NCBI GenBank assembly: GCA_946530355.1
Contig: CAMNAB010000032.1
Location: 1-24,335 of the forward strand
DNA: 24,335 bases
Direction: 5' to 3'
Source of the DNA: Firm-04 sp003446315
GTDB lineage: Bacteria > Bacillota > Clostridia > Oscillospirales > Ruminococcaceae
The number at the start of each line of letters is the position of its first letter. The stretch's first letter is position 1. The notes below the pieces were generated by a model that did not search any database, was not told the origin of the DNA, and saw only the letters and a list, made by a program, of their open reading frames with translations. Below, piece by piece: positions 6,629-14,036 of this stretch. Both the position numbers and the translations under genes were made by a program.

Positions 6629-7450
6629 ATGCGTACAGTGGAAAATCTTGCGGTGACCGCTGCTTCCTGCCTCGTTGGCTGGGCGGCGATCGAAAACAGT
6701 GCACTCCTTTGCGTCAGCCGCTATGAAGCAAATTTGCTCGATCTGCCCAGAATTGTGCAGATCTCCGATCTCCATAAACGGCAGTTCGGAAAAGATCAGA
6801 AACAGCTCATCCGAAAGGTCGCTGCACAAAAACCGGCATATATTGCGATTACCGGTGACCTCGTTTCCCGCGATATGATGCGGTTTGACGGCGTGGAACA
6901 GCTCCTGAAAGAACTCTGTCAGATCGCTCCCGTGCTCACGGTCGACGGCAACCATGAAGCCGATCTCCCTGCCGGTACCTATGCGCGTTATCGGGATGCA
7001 CTCGAACGCAGCGGCGTGATCCGGATGGATAACCGCATCTGCAAATTCGGTAAAATCAGCTTTGCAGGTCTTAGTCTGCCGCAGGAATATTACCGCGGCG
7101 GCGGTGTGTTCGGGTTTACCGGCGAAAAACAATGCACGGTCGATATCATGCGGGAACGCCTCGGCGACTGCCCCCCGAATACCGTGCTGCTGGCGCATAA
7201 TCCGCTGTGGTTCCCGGAATATGTGCAGTGGGGTGCGGCACTTACGCTCGCCGGCCATGTGCACGGCGGCGTTGTCAGATTGCCGAAAGTCGGCGGGCTG
7301 CTCTCGCCGGAACGGCAGTTTTGTCCGAAATTCGATAAGGGGCTCTATCGGCGCGGTCAGTCGGAAATGATCGTCAGCGCCGGACTCGGAAAACTGCGGC
7401 TGTTCAATCCGCCGGAAATCTGCGTGATCTCTGCGGTGAAACAGTGCTGA
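6629..7450 (+). CDS. Calcineurin-like metallophosphoesterase, YkuE type
   Basis: A 273-residue metal-dependent phosphohydrolase. The dinuclear-metal motifs appear in order: SDLH (D-x-H), GDLV, GNHE, an isolated His in LLAHNP, and GHVHGG near the C-terminus. The N-terminal 30 residues are mildly hydrophobic and could be a membrane anchor, as in YkuE-like proteins of Bacillus, which are exported; here the segment is weak, so location is uncertain. ATG 6629 is preferred because CGGGGA lies six bases upstream; ATG 6623 and a TTG overlapping the activase stop at 6605 are alternatives. Only 20 bases separate it from the activase gene, so the two are probably cotranscribed. The substrate is unknown; lipid or nucleotide phosphoesters are possible. 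Confidence 0.85.
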   Translation: MRTVENLAVTAASCLVGWAAIENSALLCVSRYEANLLDLPRIVQISDLHKRQFGKDQKQLIRKVAAQKPAYIAITGDLVSRDMMRFDGVEQLLKELCQIAPVLTVDGNHEADLPAGTYARYRDALERSGVIRMDNRICKFGKISFAGLSLPQEYYRGGGVFGFTGEKQCTVDIMRERLGDCPPNTVLLAHNPLWFPEYVQWGAALTLAGHVHGGVVRLPKVGGLLSPERQFCPKFDKGLYRRGQSEMIVSAGLGKLRLFNPPEICVISAVKQC

Positions 7451-7505
7451 TTTGCTCAAATTTTGCTCCGTGTGCCCCGATCTGCCGGCAAAACATGTAT
7501 TTTAC

Positions 7506-7534
7506 TTGACGAATGCGGCAAAACTTGCTATAAT
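7506..7534 (+). promoter_or_regulatory. Promoter of the polysaccharide operon
   Basis: TTGACG (7506-7511) and TATAAT (7529-7534) are 17 bp apart, and TGC before the -10 also makes it an extended -10. Transcription would start near 7541, only about 20 bases before the apparent ATT start of the first gene. No other clear promoter is seen before 22306, so this one may drive the whole 13-gene operon. Confidence 0.9.
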
Positions 7535-7548
7535 GACTGTAAACGACT

Positions 7549-7563
7549 GGGGGTGATGGTATT
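7549..7563 (+). promoter_or_regulatory. Ribosome binding site pointing at an ATT start codon
   Basis: GGGGGTGAT (7549-7557) is a good match to the anti-Shine-Dalgarno and sits five bases before ATT 7561. There is no ATG, GTG or TTG in the coding frame between the in-frame stop TAA 7540-7542 and GTG 7708, although the frame between them is plainly coding. The ATG at 7556 is in another frame that stops after 24 codons. Confidence 0.65.
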
Positions 7564-8946
7564 TCAGACCGCAGAAAATACAGACATCTGTTTTCAACCA
7601 GTTCCGGGCTGCTGCTGCTCGCCTCGCTGACGGCGTGGTTTGGCTGGATCTGGGATCGGTATTACGCGGATGCGATCATCGCTCCGTTTTTCCGGCGCGG
7701 CAACTGGGTGGTCGTTCTCATCTATACCGTGATGACGGCGCTCGTCTATAAAGCCTATCACTGTACGCGGTTCGGATATCTCAAACGCAGCGACTTGATC
7801 TATTACCAATTGATCGGCATCTGCTTCGTCAATTTTATCACTTATTTTCAGATCAGCGTCATCGGACGCGATTTTATGGCGGTCATGCCGATTTTGCTCC
7901 TCACTGCCCTCGATGTGCTGACCATCATCGGCTGGGCAATGATTATCAGCAAAATCTATTTCCGGCTCTATCCGCCCAGAAAACTAATCATTGTCTATGG
8001 ATCTGCCAATGCCGCGGAGCTTGTCATGAAAATGAGCGCCCGCGTCGATAAGTATATGATCTGCGAGAGCGTGAGCTGCAGCGACGGGATGGAACGGATT
8101 ACGGAACTCATCGGTGCTTTCGACGGCGTGATCCTCTGCGATGTCCCGCTGGATATGCGCGGCGCTCTCCTCGAATATTGCTGCGGACATCGGATCCGTA
8201 CCTATACTGCACCGGAGATCTCCGATATCCTCATGCGCGGCGGCGATGAGATCAGACTCTTTGATACGCCGCTGATCCTTTGCAGAAATGAAGGGCTTTC
8301 GCCGGAACAGCGCTTCTGTAAACGGGCTTTCGATATCTTCGTTTCTGCCTTCTTCCTCTTGCTCTTTTCACCCGTGCTGCTCATCTGCGCTGTTGCTGTG
8401 CGCGCTGAGGACGGCGGGGAAATCTTCTATCGGCAGAAACGTCTTACCAGGGACGGCAGGGTGTTCGATGTGCTCAAGTTCCGCAGTATGATCCCCAATG
8501 CAGAAGCCGACGGAAAAGCCGTTCTCGCTGCCGAACATGATGCCAGAATTACCCGCGTGGGCGGTATCCTGCGCAGATTCCGGCTCGATGAACTGCCGCA
8601 GCTCTTTAATATCCTGCGCGGCGAAATGTCTTTGGTCGGGCCGCGGCCGGAACGTCCGGAGCTCGCTGCCGAATATGCAAAGGAATATCCCGAATTCAGC
8701 TATCGGTTACAGGTAAAAGCCGGATTGACCGGCTATGCGCAGGTCACCGGCTGCTACGATACGCAGCCGCTGGACAAGCTCAAAATGGATCTGATGTATA
8801 TTGAAAATTATTCGTTTGTGCTGGATATCCAGATCCTGCTCATGACGGTGAAAATCGCACTGTTTCCGCCAAAACTAAACGCGGATGAGTTTCACCTGCA
8901 TGCGGAGATGCATGACAGCAGCAAACAAAATCATCATAAGGAGTAA
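7561..8946 (+). CDS. Undecaprenyl-phosphate sugar-1-phosphate transferase (initiating enzyme)
   Basis: A polyprenyl glycosylphosphotransferase of the WbaP/WcaJ class (461 residues from ATT 7561), which transfers a hexose-1-phosphate onto undecaprenyl phosphate at the inner face of the membrane. Four N-terminal membrane helices (about 16-33, 48-64, 80-100, 104-126) are followed by a nucleotide-binding-like soluble region. The catalytic domain then begins with a reentrant helix at about 257-283 and has KFRSM (about 306), the DE pair in LDELPQL (343-344) and GPRPERP (about 360-366). The family usually has this five-helix layout, so cutting the protein back to GTG 7708 would lose the first helix and part of the second. 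That supports the upstream noncanonical start. It is the first gene of the operon, and its product probably primes the glycan that ManC, Gmd, Rmd and the glycosyltransferases extend. The sugar it transfers cannot be read from sequence. Confidence 0.9.
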   Translation: MSDRRKYRHLFSTSSGLLLLASLTAWFGWIWDRYYADAIIAPFFRRGNWVVVLIYTVMTALVYKAYHCTRFGYLKRSDLIYYQLIGICFVNFITYFQISVIGRDFMAVMPILLLTALDVLTIIGWAMIISKIYFRLYPPRKLIIVYGSANAAELVMKMSARVDKYMICESVSCSDGMERITELIGAFDGVILCDVPLDMRGALLEYCCGHRIRTYTAPEISDILMRGGDEIRLFDTPLILCRNEGLSPEQRFCKRAFDIFVSAFFLLLFSPVLLICAVAVRAEDGGEIFYRQKRLTRDGRVFDVLKFRSMIPNAEADGKAVLAAEHDARITRVGGILRRFRLDELPQLFNILRGEMSLVGPRPERPELAAEYAKEYPEFSYRLQVKAGLTGYAQVTGCYDTQPLDKLKMDLMYIENYSFVLDIQILLMTVKIALFPPKLNADEFHLHAEMHDSSKQNHHKE

Positions 8947-8952
8947 GAAACC

Positions 8953-10038
8953 ATGCAGACTCAAAATCTCACTGCCGTTATCATGGCAGGCGGCAAAGGC
9001 GAACGCTTTTGGCCGAAAAGCAGAATCCGCTGTCCCAAGCAGTTTCTCTCGCTGACCGGCGACGGGGAAACAATGCTCCAGAAAACCGTCAATCGCATCA
9101 GCGGAATGGTGCCGCCGGAACGCATCTATATCGTCACAAACGGCGAGTATATGGAGCTTGTCCAGCAACAGCTCCCCAGTATCCCGCTGCAGAATCTGCT
9201 GCGGGAACCCGCTGCACGGAATACGGCTCCGTGTATCGCTCTGGCTGCTGCTGTCATCGCAAAACGCCACGGCGAGGACGCTGTGATGCTCGTGCTCCCC
9301 GCTGACCACCTCATCCGGCATGAAGCAATCTGCGCAGATGTCCTGATGCACGCCGCTGATGCCGCCAATGAGACAAATGCACTCATTACCATCGGCATTA
9401 CCCCCGCTTACCCCGAAACAGGCTATGGCTATATCGCTTTTTCACGCTCCGAAGGCGCTCCTGCCGGCTTCTATCAGGTCGATTCCTTCCGCGAAAAGCC
9501 CGATCTCGAAACTGCAAGACATTATGTCGATTCCGGCTGCTATCTCTGGAACAGCGGTATGTTTGCATGGAAAGCCGGCGTTTATCTCGATGCCGTCAAA
9601 CAGTATCTGCCGGATGTCGCTGCCATCGCACAGAAACTCTTTGATGCCTGCGATACACCCAGTTTCGAGACCGTTCTGAAAGAACAGTTCCCCGAAATGC
9701 CTTCGATCTCCGTTGACTTCGGTGTGCTCGAACATGCTGACACCATCTATACAACACCAGGCAGCTTCGGCTGGGATGATGTCGGAAGCTGGCCTTCCCT
9801 CAGACGTGTCGCAAAAACCGATACGAACGGCAATTACCGCGACGGCGATACCGTGACCATTGCGACCAAAAACTGCGTCTTCTCCGGCGGAAAGAAACTC
9901 ATCGCCGCTGTCGGACTGGAAAACATCATTGTTGTTGACACCGATGATGCACTGCTTGTTTGTGATATGGATTCAGCACAAAACGTCAAAAAAATCACCG
10001 AGCTTCTGCGGGAACAGGGCAGAGGTGAACTGCTTTAA
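8953..10038 (+). CDS. manC: Mannose-1-phosphate guanylyltransferase
   Basis: A cytoplasmic 361-residue enzyme making GDP-mannose from GTP and mannose-1-phosphate. The nucleotidyltransferase signature GGKGERFWP lies at residues 13-21 with PKQF at 28-31, and later FREKP and WNSGMFAW blocks match the GDP-mannose pyrophosphorylase family. The length fits the monofunctional form; the phosphomannose-isomerase domain found in many Gram-negative fusions is absent. ATG 8953 follows AAGGAG (8938-8943) inside the end of the preceding gene, six bases after its stop, showing tight coupling. It supplies the substrate for Gmd encoded two genes downstream. No phosphomannomutase is encoded in the window, so mannose-1-phosphate must come from elsewhere on the chromosome. 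Confidence 0.93.
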   Translation: MQTQNLTAVIMAGGKGERFWPKSRIRCPKQFLSLTGDGETMLQKTVNRISGMVPPERIYIVTNGEYMELVQQQLPSIPLQNLLREPAARNTAPCIALAAAVIAKRHGEDAVMLVLPADHLIRHEAICADVLMHAADAANETNALITIGITPAYPETGYGYIAFSRSEGAPAGFYQVDSFREKPDLETARHYVDSGCYLWNSGMFAWKAGVYLDAVKQYLPDVAAIAQKLFDACDTPSFETVLKEQFPEMPSISVDFGVLEHADTIYTTPGSFGWDDVGSWPSLRRVAKTDTNGNYRDGDTVTIATKNCVFSGGKKLIAAVGLENIIVVDTDDALLVCDMDSAQNVKKITELLREQGRGELL

Positions 10039-10053
10039 TTCCGGTTCCGGAAT
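10038..10053. repeat. Short intergenic inverted repeat after manC
   Basis: ATTCCGG (10038-10044) and CCGGAAT (10047-10053) are perfect inverted copies with a 2-base centre, just before the ribosome binding site of the next gene. There is no T-tract. It might slightly affect mRNA processing or be a protein-binding dyad; chance is also possible. Confidence 0.35.
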
Positions 10054-10070
10054 GTAAAGGGGGTGCGGAT

Positions 10071-10757
10071 ATGGAAGATCTGACCAGCGATGTCATCCTT
10101 CATCAACTGCGGAAAGCGCCTGTCCGCGGCATGATCGCCGCAGGGATCTTTTTCCTGCTTGCGGCTGCCGGCGCGATCGTCAGCTTGTTCATGCGCGGAT
10201 ATCTCGATATTCTGACGCTGATCGCAGCCGGTGCTGCTGCGGTCGCTCTGATCTGTCTGCTCGTTGCAGCGTATAAATGGCTGTTTGTCCGGAGCTGTCC
10301 GGTTGTTCAGCGCTTCGGAGATGCGGTCTCGCTTGCCGGTTGTATCCGCGCAGGCAGTACCTTTGCAATCTGGAAAACACCGCCTTCCAGAAAATATCCG
10401 CTGCTCATTACCGAGGAATATGTGGTGTGCCCTGCAAAGGTGCAGACCTATTTGCCCCTGACTGAAATTACTGCCGTGCAGCGCTGCAAAATGAGCAGCG
10501 CCGGCTTCCTGCGCCGTTTGTGCAAAGCACACAGCCTCTCTGCTGCCGCCGCGGTCTGCGCCGGTTCTGCAAAGGAACGCGCCTTCCGGAAACGGAATCC
10601 GCTTCCCGATTCTGAGGTGTTCGATATGCTCTGCATCTGGGATCAGAAAAAACGGCAGCAGCATTATTTCGTTTCCCTTGCCGATTTTAATACCGTGATG
10701 GCGTTTTTGCGGGAGTATCTGCCGGAAGCAGAGTTCAAACCCGATAAAAATATCTGA
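10071..10757 (+). CDS. Two-helix membrane protein of unknown function, possible PH-like domain
   Basis: A 228-residue protein with no family that I recognise securely. Two hydrophobic helices (about residues 19-41 and 46-68) form a hairpin in the membrane, leaving both ends cytoplasmic by the positive-inside rule. The soluble remainder contains LLITEEYVVC followed by LPLTEITAVQ, a pattern like the first strands of bacterial PH (YdbS/YdbT-type) domains, which is only a suggestion. The tail is basic in the middle (AKERAFRKRN). ATG 10071 follows AAAGGGGGTG. It sits between manC and gmd, 32 bases after the former, so it is cotranscribed with polysaccharide genes and may have a regulatory or scaffolding role; no function is claimed. 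Confidence 0.7.
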   Translation: MEDLTSDVILHQLRKAPVRGMIAAGIFFLLAAAGAIVSLFMRGYLDILTLIAAGAAAVALICLLVAAYKWLFVRSCPVVQRFGDAVSLAGCIRAGSTFAIWKTPPSRKYPLLITEEYVVCPAKVQTYLPLTEITAVQRCKMSSAGFLRRLCKAHSLSAAAAVCAGSAKERAFRKRNPLPDSEVFDMLCIWDQKKRQQHYFVSLADFNTVMAFLREYLPEAEFKPDKNI

Positions 10758-10824
10758 GCGCCTTCATCAGAAATCAAAATATGTTATCAGGCTGCTTGCC
10801 TGAACAAAAAAGGAGTTTTTGAAC

Positions 10825-11847
10825 ATGAAACATGCACTCATTACCGGTGTGACCGGACAGGACGGTTCCTATCTCGCTGAGCTGCTGCTCGAAAAAGGCT
10901 ACGAAGTCTACGGCATTATGCGCCGCAAGAGCGTTGTCGATTACGGCAATGTCGATCATCTCAAAGATCAGATCCACTTCATCTATGCCGATATGACCGA
11001 TATCGTTTCCCTGATCTCTGCTATGCGTATTTCGCAGGCGGATGAGGTCTATAACCTCGCTGCACAGAGCTTCGTTGCTACAAGCTGGGAACAGCCCCTT
11101 GCAACCGCTGAGATCGACGCGATCGGTGTCACCAATCTGCTCGAAGCCATCCGCACCGTCAAGCCGGAAGCACGCTTCTATCAGGCTTCTACTTCCGAAA
11201 TGTTCGGCAAGGTGCAGGCAATCCCGCAGGATGAGACAACACCGTTCTATCCGCGCAGCCCCTATGGTGTCGCAAAGCTCTACGGTCACTGGATCACCAA
11301 GAATTACCGCGAGAGCTTCGGTCTGTTCACTTGCTCCGGTATCCTGTTCAACCATGAATCTGAGCGCCGCGGCAAGGAATTCGTGACCCGCAAGATCACC
11401 GATGCTGCTGCAAGAATCTCCCTCGGACTCCAGGAATTCGTGGAGCTCGGCAACCTCGATGCAAAGCGCGACTGGGGTCACTCCAAAGACTATGTTCGCG
11501 CAATGTGGCTCATGCTCCAGCAGGATCAGCCGGATGACTATGTCGTTGCAACCGGCGAGACCCGTACTGTCCGTGAATTCGCTGAGTGTGCGTTCCGTGC
11601 TGTCGGCATTGAGATCGAATGGAAGGGCGAGGGCGTTGATACCGTCGGCATCAACAAGGCAAACGGCAAGACCGTTGTCAAGGTCAACAAAAAGTTCTAT
11701 CGTCCCGCTGAGGTCGAGCTGCTGCTCGGCAGCCCCAAAAAGGCTGAGGAAAAACTCGGCTGGAAACGCGATATCTCCTTCGATGAGCTCGTTTCCCGTA
11801 TGGCGAAAAATGATCTCGCCATCGTGAAAGCAGAAAATAACCTGTAA
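10825..11847 (+). CDS. gmd: GDP-mannose 4,6-dehydratase
   Basis: A 340-residue short-chain dehydrogenase converting GDP-D-mannose to GDP-4-keto-6-deoxy-D-mannose with tightly bound NADP. The GxxGxxG loop is G8-VT-G11-QD-G14, and GQDGSYL is diagnostic for the family. The catalytic set is in STSEMFG (Thr123, Glu125) and the YxxxK pair Tyr147/Lys151. The Gmd hallmarks NHESERRG and RDWGHSKDYV are present. ATG 10825 is taken as start because AGGAG (10811-10815) is nine bases upstream; TTG 10819 would be too close. Codons lean towards AAG for Lys (14 AAG to 10 AAA by hand), unlike the neighbouring glycosyltransferase, which may reflect higher expression. The product feeds the Rmd-like reductase encoded at 15212. 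Confidence 0.96.
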   Translation: MKHALITGVTGQDGSYLAELLLEKGYEVYGIMRRKSVVDYGNVDHLKDQIHFIYADMTDIVSLISAMRISQADEVYNLAAQSFVATSWEQPLATAEIDAIGVTNLLEAIRTVKPEARFYQASTSEMFGKVQAIPQDETTPFYPRSPYGVAKLYGHWITKNYRESFGLFTCSGILFNHESERRGKEFVTRKITDAAARISLGLQEFVELGNLDAKRDWGHSKDYVRAMWLMLQQDQPDDYVVATGETRTVREFAECAFRAVGIEIEWKGEGVDTVGINKANGKTVVKVNKKFYRPAEVELLLGSPKKAEEKLGWKRDISFDELVSRMAKNDLAIVKAENNL

Positions 11848-11853
11848 TCGCAT

Positions 11854-12993
11854 ATGAATATTGCATTTGACGCAAGCCCGCTGGTCGGGGATCTCATCTC
11901 CGGCGTGGGCTGGTGTGAGGCAAATCTGACGGATGCGCTCACCAGACTGCATCCGGAACATCGCTATCGGTTTGAGTATTTTACGCTGCGTTCGCCGGAA
12001 GAAAAAGTCCGGCGGATGCAGCCGTTTGTGCGTGATAATACGCCGCTGCATCCGGCAAGGTTTTCGCCGCTTGCATATCGCATGATGACGAATTTTGTGC
12101 CGGTTCCTTACCGCGCATTTCATGGCGATTGGGCTGATGTTACGCACTTTTTCAATTATATCGTGCCGCCCGGCGTGCATGGAAAAACTGTCGTGACGGT
12201 GCATGATATGGTGCTGCGGGCTTATCCCGAAACCATGCGTGCCCGTACCCGCATTTTGCTCGAAACCGGTCTGAAACAATCTATGAAACGCGCAGATTGC
12301 ATCGTGACGGACAGCAATTTCTCCAAATCAGAGATTGCAAAGTATTATCCCGAATTTGCAGGGAAAGTCAAGGTTGTGCCCTGCGGTGTGGATACCAAGC
12401 GCTTTGTACCCGCTGCGCCCGATGAGATCGACCGCGTGAAAAAAGCACATCATCTCCCCGATTCCTATTTCCTCTATCTCGGTACGCTGGAACCGCGGAA
12501 GAATCTCGTGCGGCTGATCCGTGCATATGCGGATCTGCGGAAACAGCACCCCGATGCGCCTGCCCTCGTGCTCGCAGGCGGAAAAGGCTGGCAGTATGAA
12601 CAGATCTTTCAGGCTGCCGATCAGCCGGAGCTGCGGGAGCATATCCTGTTCCCGTCCTATATTCCGTCCGGTGATATGGCTGCGGTCTATTCCGGTGCGC
12701 TCGCATTTGTATTCCCGTCGCTCTATGAAGGCTTCGGTATGCCGCCGCTGGAAGCAATGGCATGCGGCTGCCCGGTGCTGACTTCCAATGCAGCTTCCCT
12801 CCCGGAAGCCGTCGGGAATGCTGCGCTGCTCTGCAATCCGATGAAGAAAAAAGCAATCGCACATGGCATGGAACTGCTGATGACAGACGCTTCTCTGCGT
12901 GAAAAACTCCGCTTGCGCGGCTTCCGGCGTGCAAAGGAAATGTGCTGGGAACATGCCGCTGAATTGCTCCACCATATCTATCTGGAGTTGTGA
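11854..12993 (+). CDS. GT4-family glycosyltransferase (mannosyl/rhamnosyl-transferase-like)
   Basis: A 379-residue GT-B fold retaining glycosyltransferase. The N-lobe starts MNIAFDASPLVGD and includes TVHDMVLRAYP; the C-lobe has LYLGTLEPRKNL and the E-x7-E motif in EGFGMPPLE, which binds the nucleotide-sugar. This layout is shared with WbpY/WbdB-like mannosyl- and rhamnosyltransferases that use GDP-sugars, and its place directly after gmd (six bases) fits a GDP-sugar donor. No strong ribosome binding site precedes ATG 11854, so translation is probably coupled to gmd. Acceptor and linkage cannot be deduced. Confidence 0.9.
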   Translation: MNIAFDASPLVGDLISGVGWCEANLTDALTRLHPEHRYRFEYFTLRSPEEKVRRMQPFVRDNTPLHPARFSPLAYRMMTNFVPVPYRAFHGDWADVTHFFNYIVPPGVHGKTVVTVHDMVLRAYPETMRARTRILLETGLKQSMKRADCIVTDSNFSKSEIAKYYPEFAGKVKVVPCGVDTKRFVPAAPDEIDRVKKAHHLPDSYFLYLGTLEPRKNLVRLIRAYADLRKQHPDAPALVLAGGKGWQYEQIFQAADQPELREHILFPSYIPSGDMAAVYSGALAFVFPSLYEGFGMPPLEAMACGCPVLTSNAASLPEAVGNAALLCNPMKKKAIAHGMELLMTDASLREKLRLRGFRRAKEMCWEHAAELLHHIYLEL

Positions 12994-12995
12994 AT

Positions 12996-13460
12996 ATGAA
13001 GATCATTCCGGCAAAAGAATCCGATTTTTCAGCCGTGCAGACGATCACGGTCAACACCATTGCGGCTGTCTATCCGCATTATTATCCCGCCGGTGCGGTC
13101 GATTTCTTTCTCGCACACCATAATGACGATTCCATCCGGAAGGATCTTGCGGATGGCATCGTGTTTCTCTGTCTGGATGCGGAAAATTGTGCCGTCGGGA
13201 CGGTGACGGTGCGCGAAAATGAGATTTGCAGATTGTTTGTGCTGCCGGAATGTCAGGGAAACGGATTCGGCAGAGCATTGCTCGATTTCGCCGAAGACCG
13301 TATTTTGAAGCAGTATCCCCAAATCCGGTTGGATGCTTCGTTTCCCGCGAAACAGATTTATCTGAAAAGAGACTATCAGGTCATCGGTTATCACATGATC
13401 GAAACGCCTGCGGGCGATTTTCTGTGTTATGATGAAATGATAAAGTGCAGAATGAAATGA
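12996..13460 (+). CDS. GNAT-family N-acetyltransferase
   Basis: A 154-residue GCN5-related acyltransferase. The acetyl-CoA pyrophosphate loop (motif A) is Q87-G-N-G-F-G-R93, preceded by the expected beta strand ICRLFVLPE, and the C-terminal YLKRDYQVIGYH matches the usual motif B region. ATG 12996 is eight bases after GGAG (12984-12987), only two bases past the preceding stop. The family acetylates amines, including sugar amines, antibiotics and protein N-termini. No sugar aminotransferase is seen nearby, so a role in modifying the glycan is unproven; it may simply be a passenger in the operon together with the next gene. Confidence 0.85.
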   Translation: MKIIPAKESDFSAVQTITVNTIAAVYPHYYPAGAVDFFLAHHNDDSIRKDLADGIVFLCLDAENCAVGTVTVRENEICRLFVLPECQGNGFGRALLDFAEDRILKQYPQIRLDASFPAKQIYLKRDYQVIGYHMIETPAGDFLCYDEMIKCRMK

Positions 13461-13485
13461 GATACAATGGAAACGGGTGAAGATG

Positions 13486-14022
13486 ATGAAACCCCGAACG
13501 AAGAAGAATAATCAAATCCGAAATATCTGTATCGCCATCGCCATCCCTTTTGTGCTTCTGGTGCCGCCCAATCTGTTCGGATATCTGGCGTATGACGGAC
13601 AGGCAATCAACCGCAGAAATTTCATCCAGTGGGCGGCAAGAGACCTTGTATATGATATAGAAAGCAATGCGGAACTGCTGAAACTGCCCAAACACGGCGA
13701 AATACAAGTCTCCGGCAGGGCGGATCTGTACGGCAATCATTCGGTCACGGCATATACAGCTTCCGGTGATGAGGTGTACCTTAGACAAACACCGGACAAT
13801 AACAGCGAGCTGACCATGCATTGGATTGCCAATATCAAGGACGGAAAAGCACAGGAAGTATGGCTTTCCAAACATATGCTTTTACCCGAAGAACTGCACC
13901 CCTATACACCGCAAATGCAGTTCGATGTGATGCACTTTGTGCCCTTTCCGCTGCCGATGAAGTTCGTGAATGATCTGGCGCTTGTCGGATACTGGGAAAT
14001 AACGGATACGGAGAAAACATGA
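13486..14022 (+). CDS. Membrane-anchored protein of unknown function
   Basis: A 178-residue protein with no recognised family. It has a basic N-terminus (KPRTKKNN), one hydrophobic helix at about residues 13-34, then a soluble, probably extracytoplasmic domain. That domain carries the pattern GEIQVSGRADLYGNHSVTAYT and a run of polar strands, suggesting a small beta-rich domain. It ends with a second short hydrophobic patch rich in Phe/Pro. The start is uncertain: GTG 13477, ATG 13483 and ATG 13486 are in frame; GGTGA (13476-13480) best fits ATG 13486. It lies between the GNAT gene and the second GT4 gene, 14 bases before the latter. It could be a passenger gene; no role is inferred. Confidence 0.65.
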   Translation: MKPRTKKNNQIRNICIAIAIPFVLLVPPNLFGYLAYDGQAINRRNFIQWAARDLVYDIESNAELLKLPKHGEIQVSGRADLYGNHSVTAYTASGDEVYLRQTPDNNSELTMHWIANIKDGKAQEVWLSKHMLLPEELHPYTPQMQFDVMHFVPFPLPMKFVNDLALVGYWEITDTEKT

Positions 14023-14036
14023 TCGGAGGATGATGC

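Noticed and set aside
10787..10803. Hairpin TCAGGC/GCCTGA before gmd as a terminator or attenuator
   Set aside because: A 6-bp stem followed by A-rich sequence with the ribosome binding site, not a T-tract; gmd must be transcribed through it.
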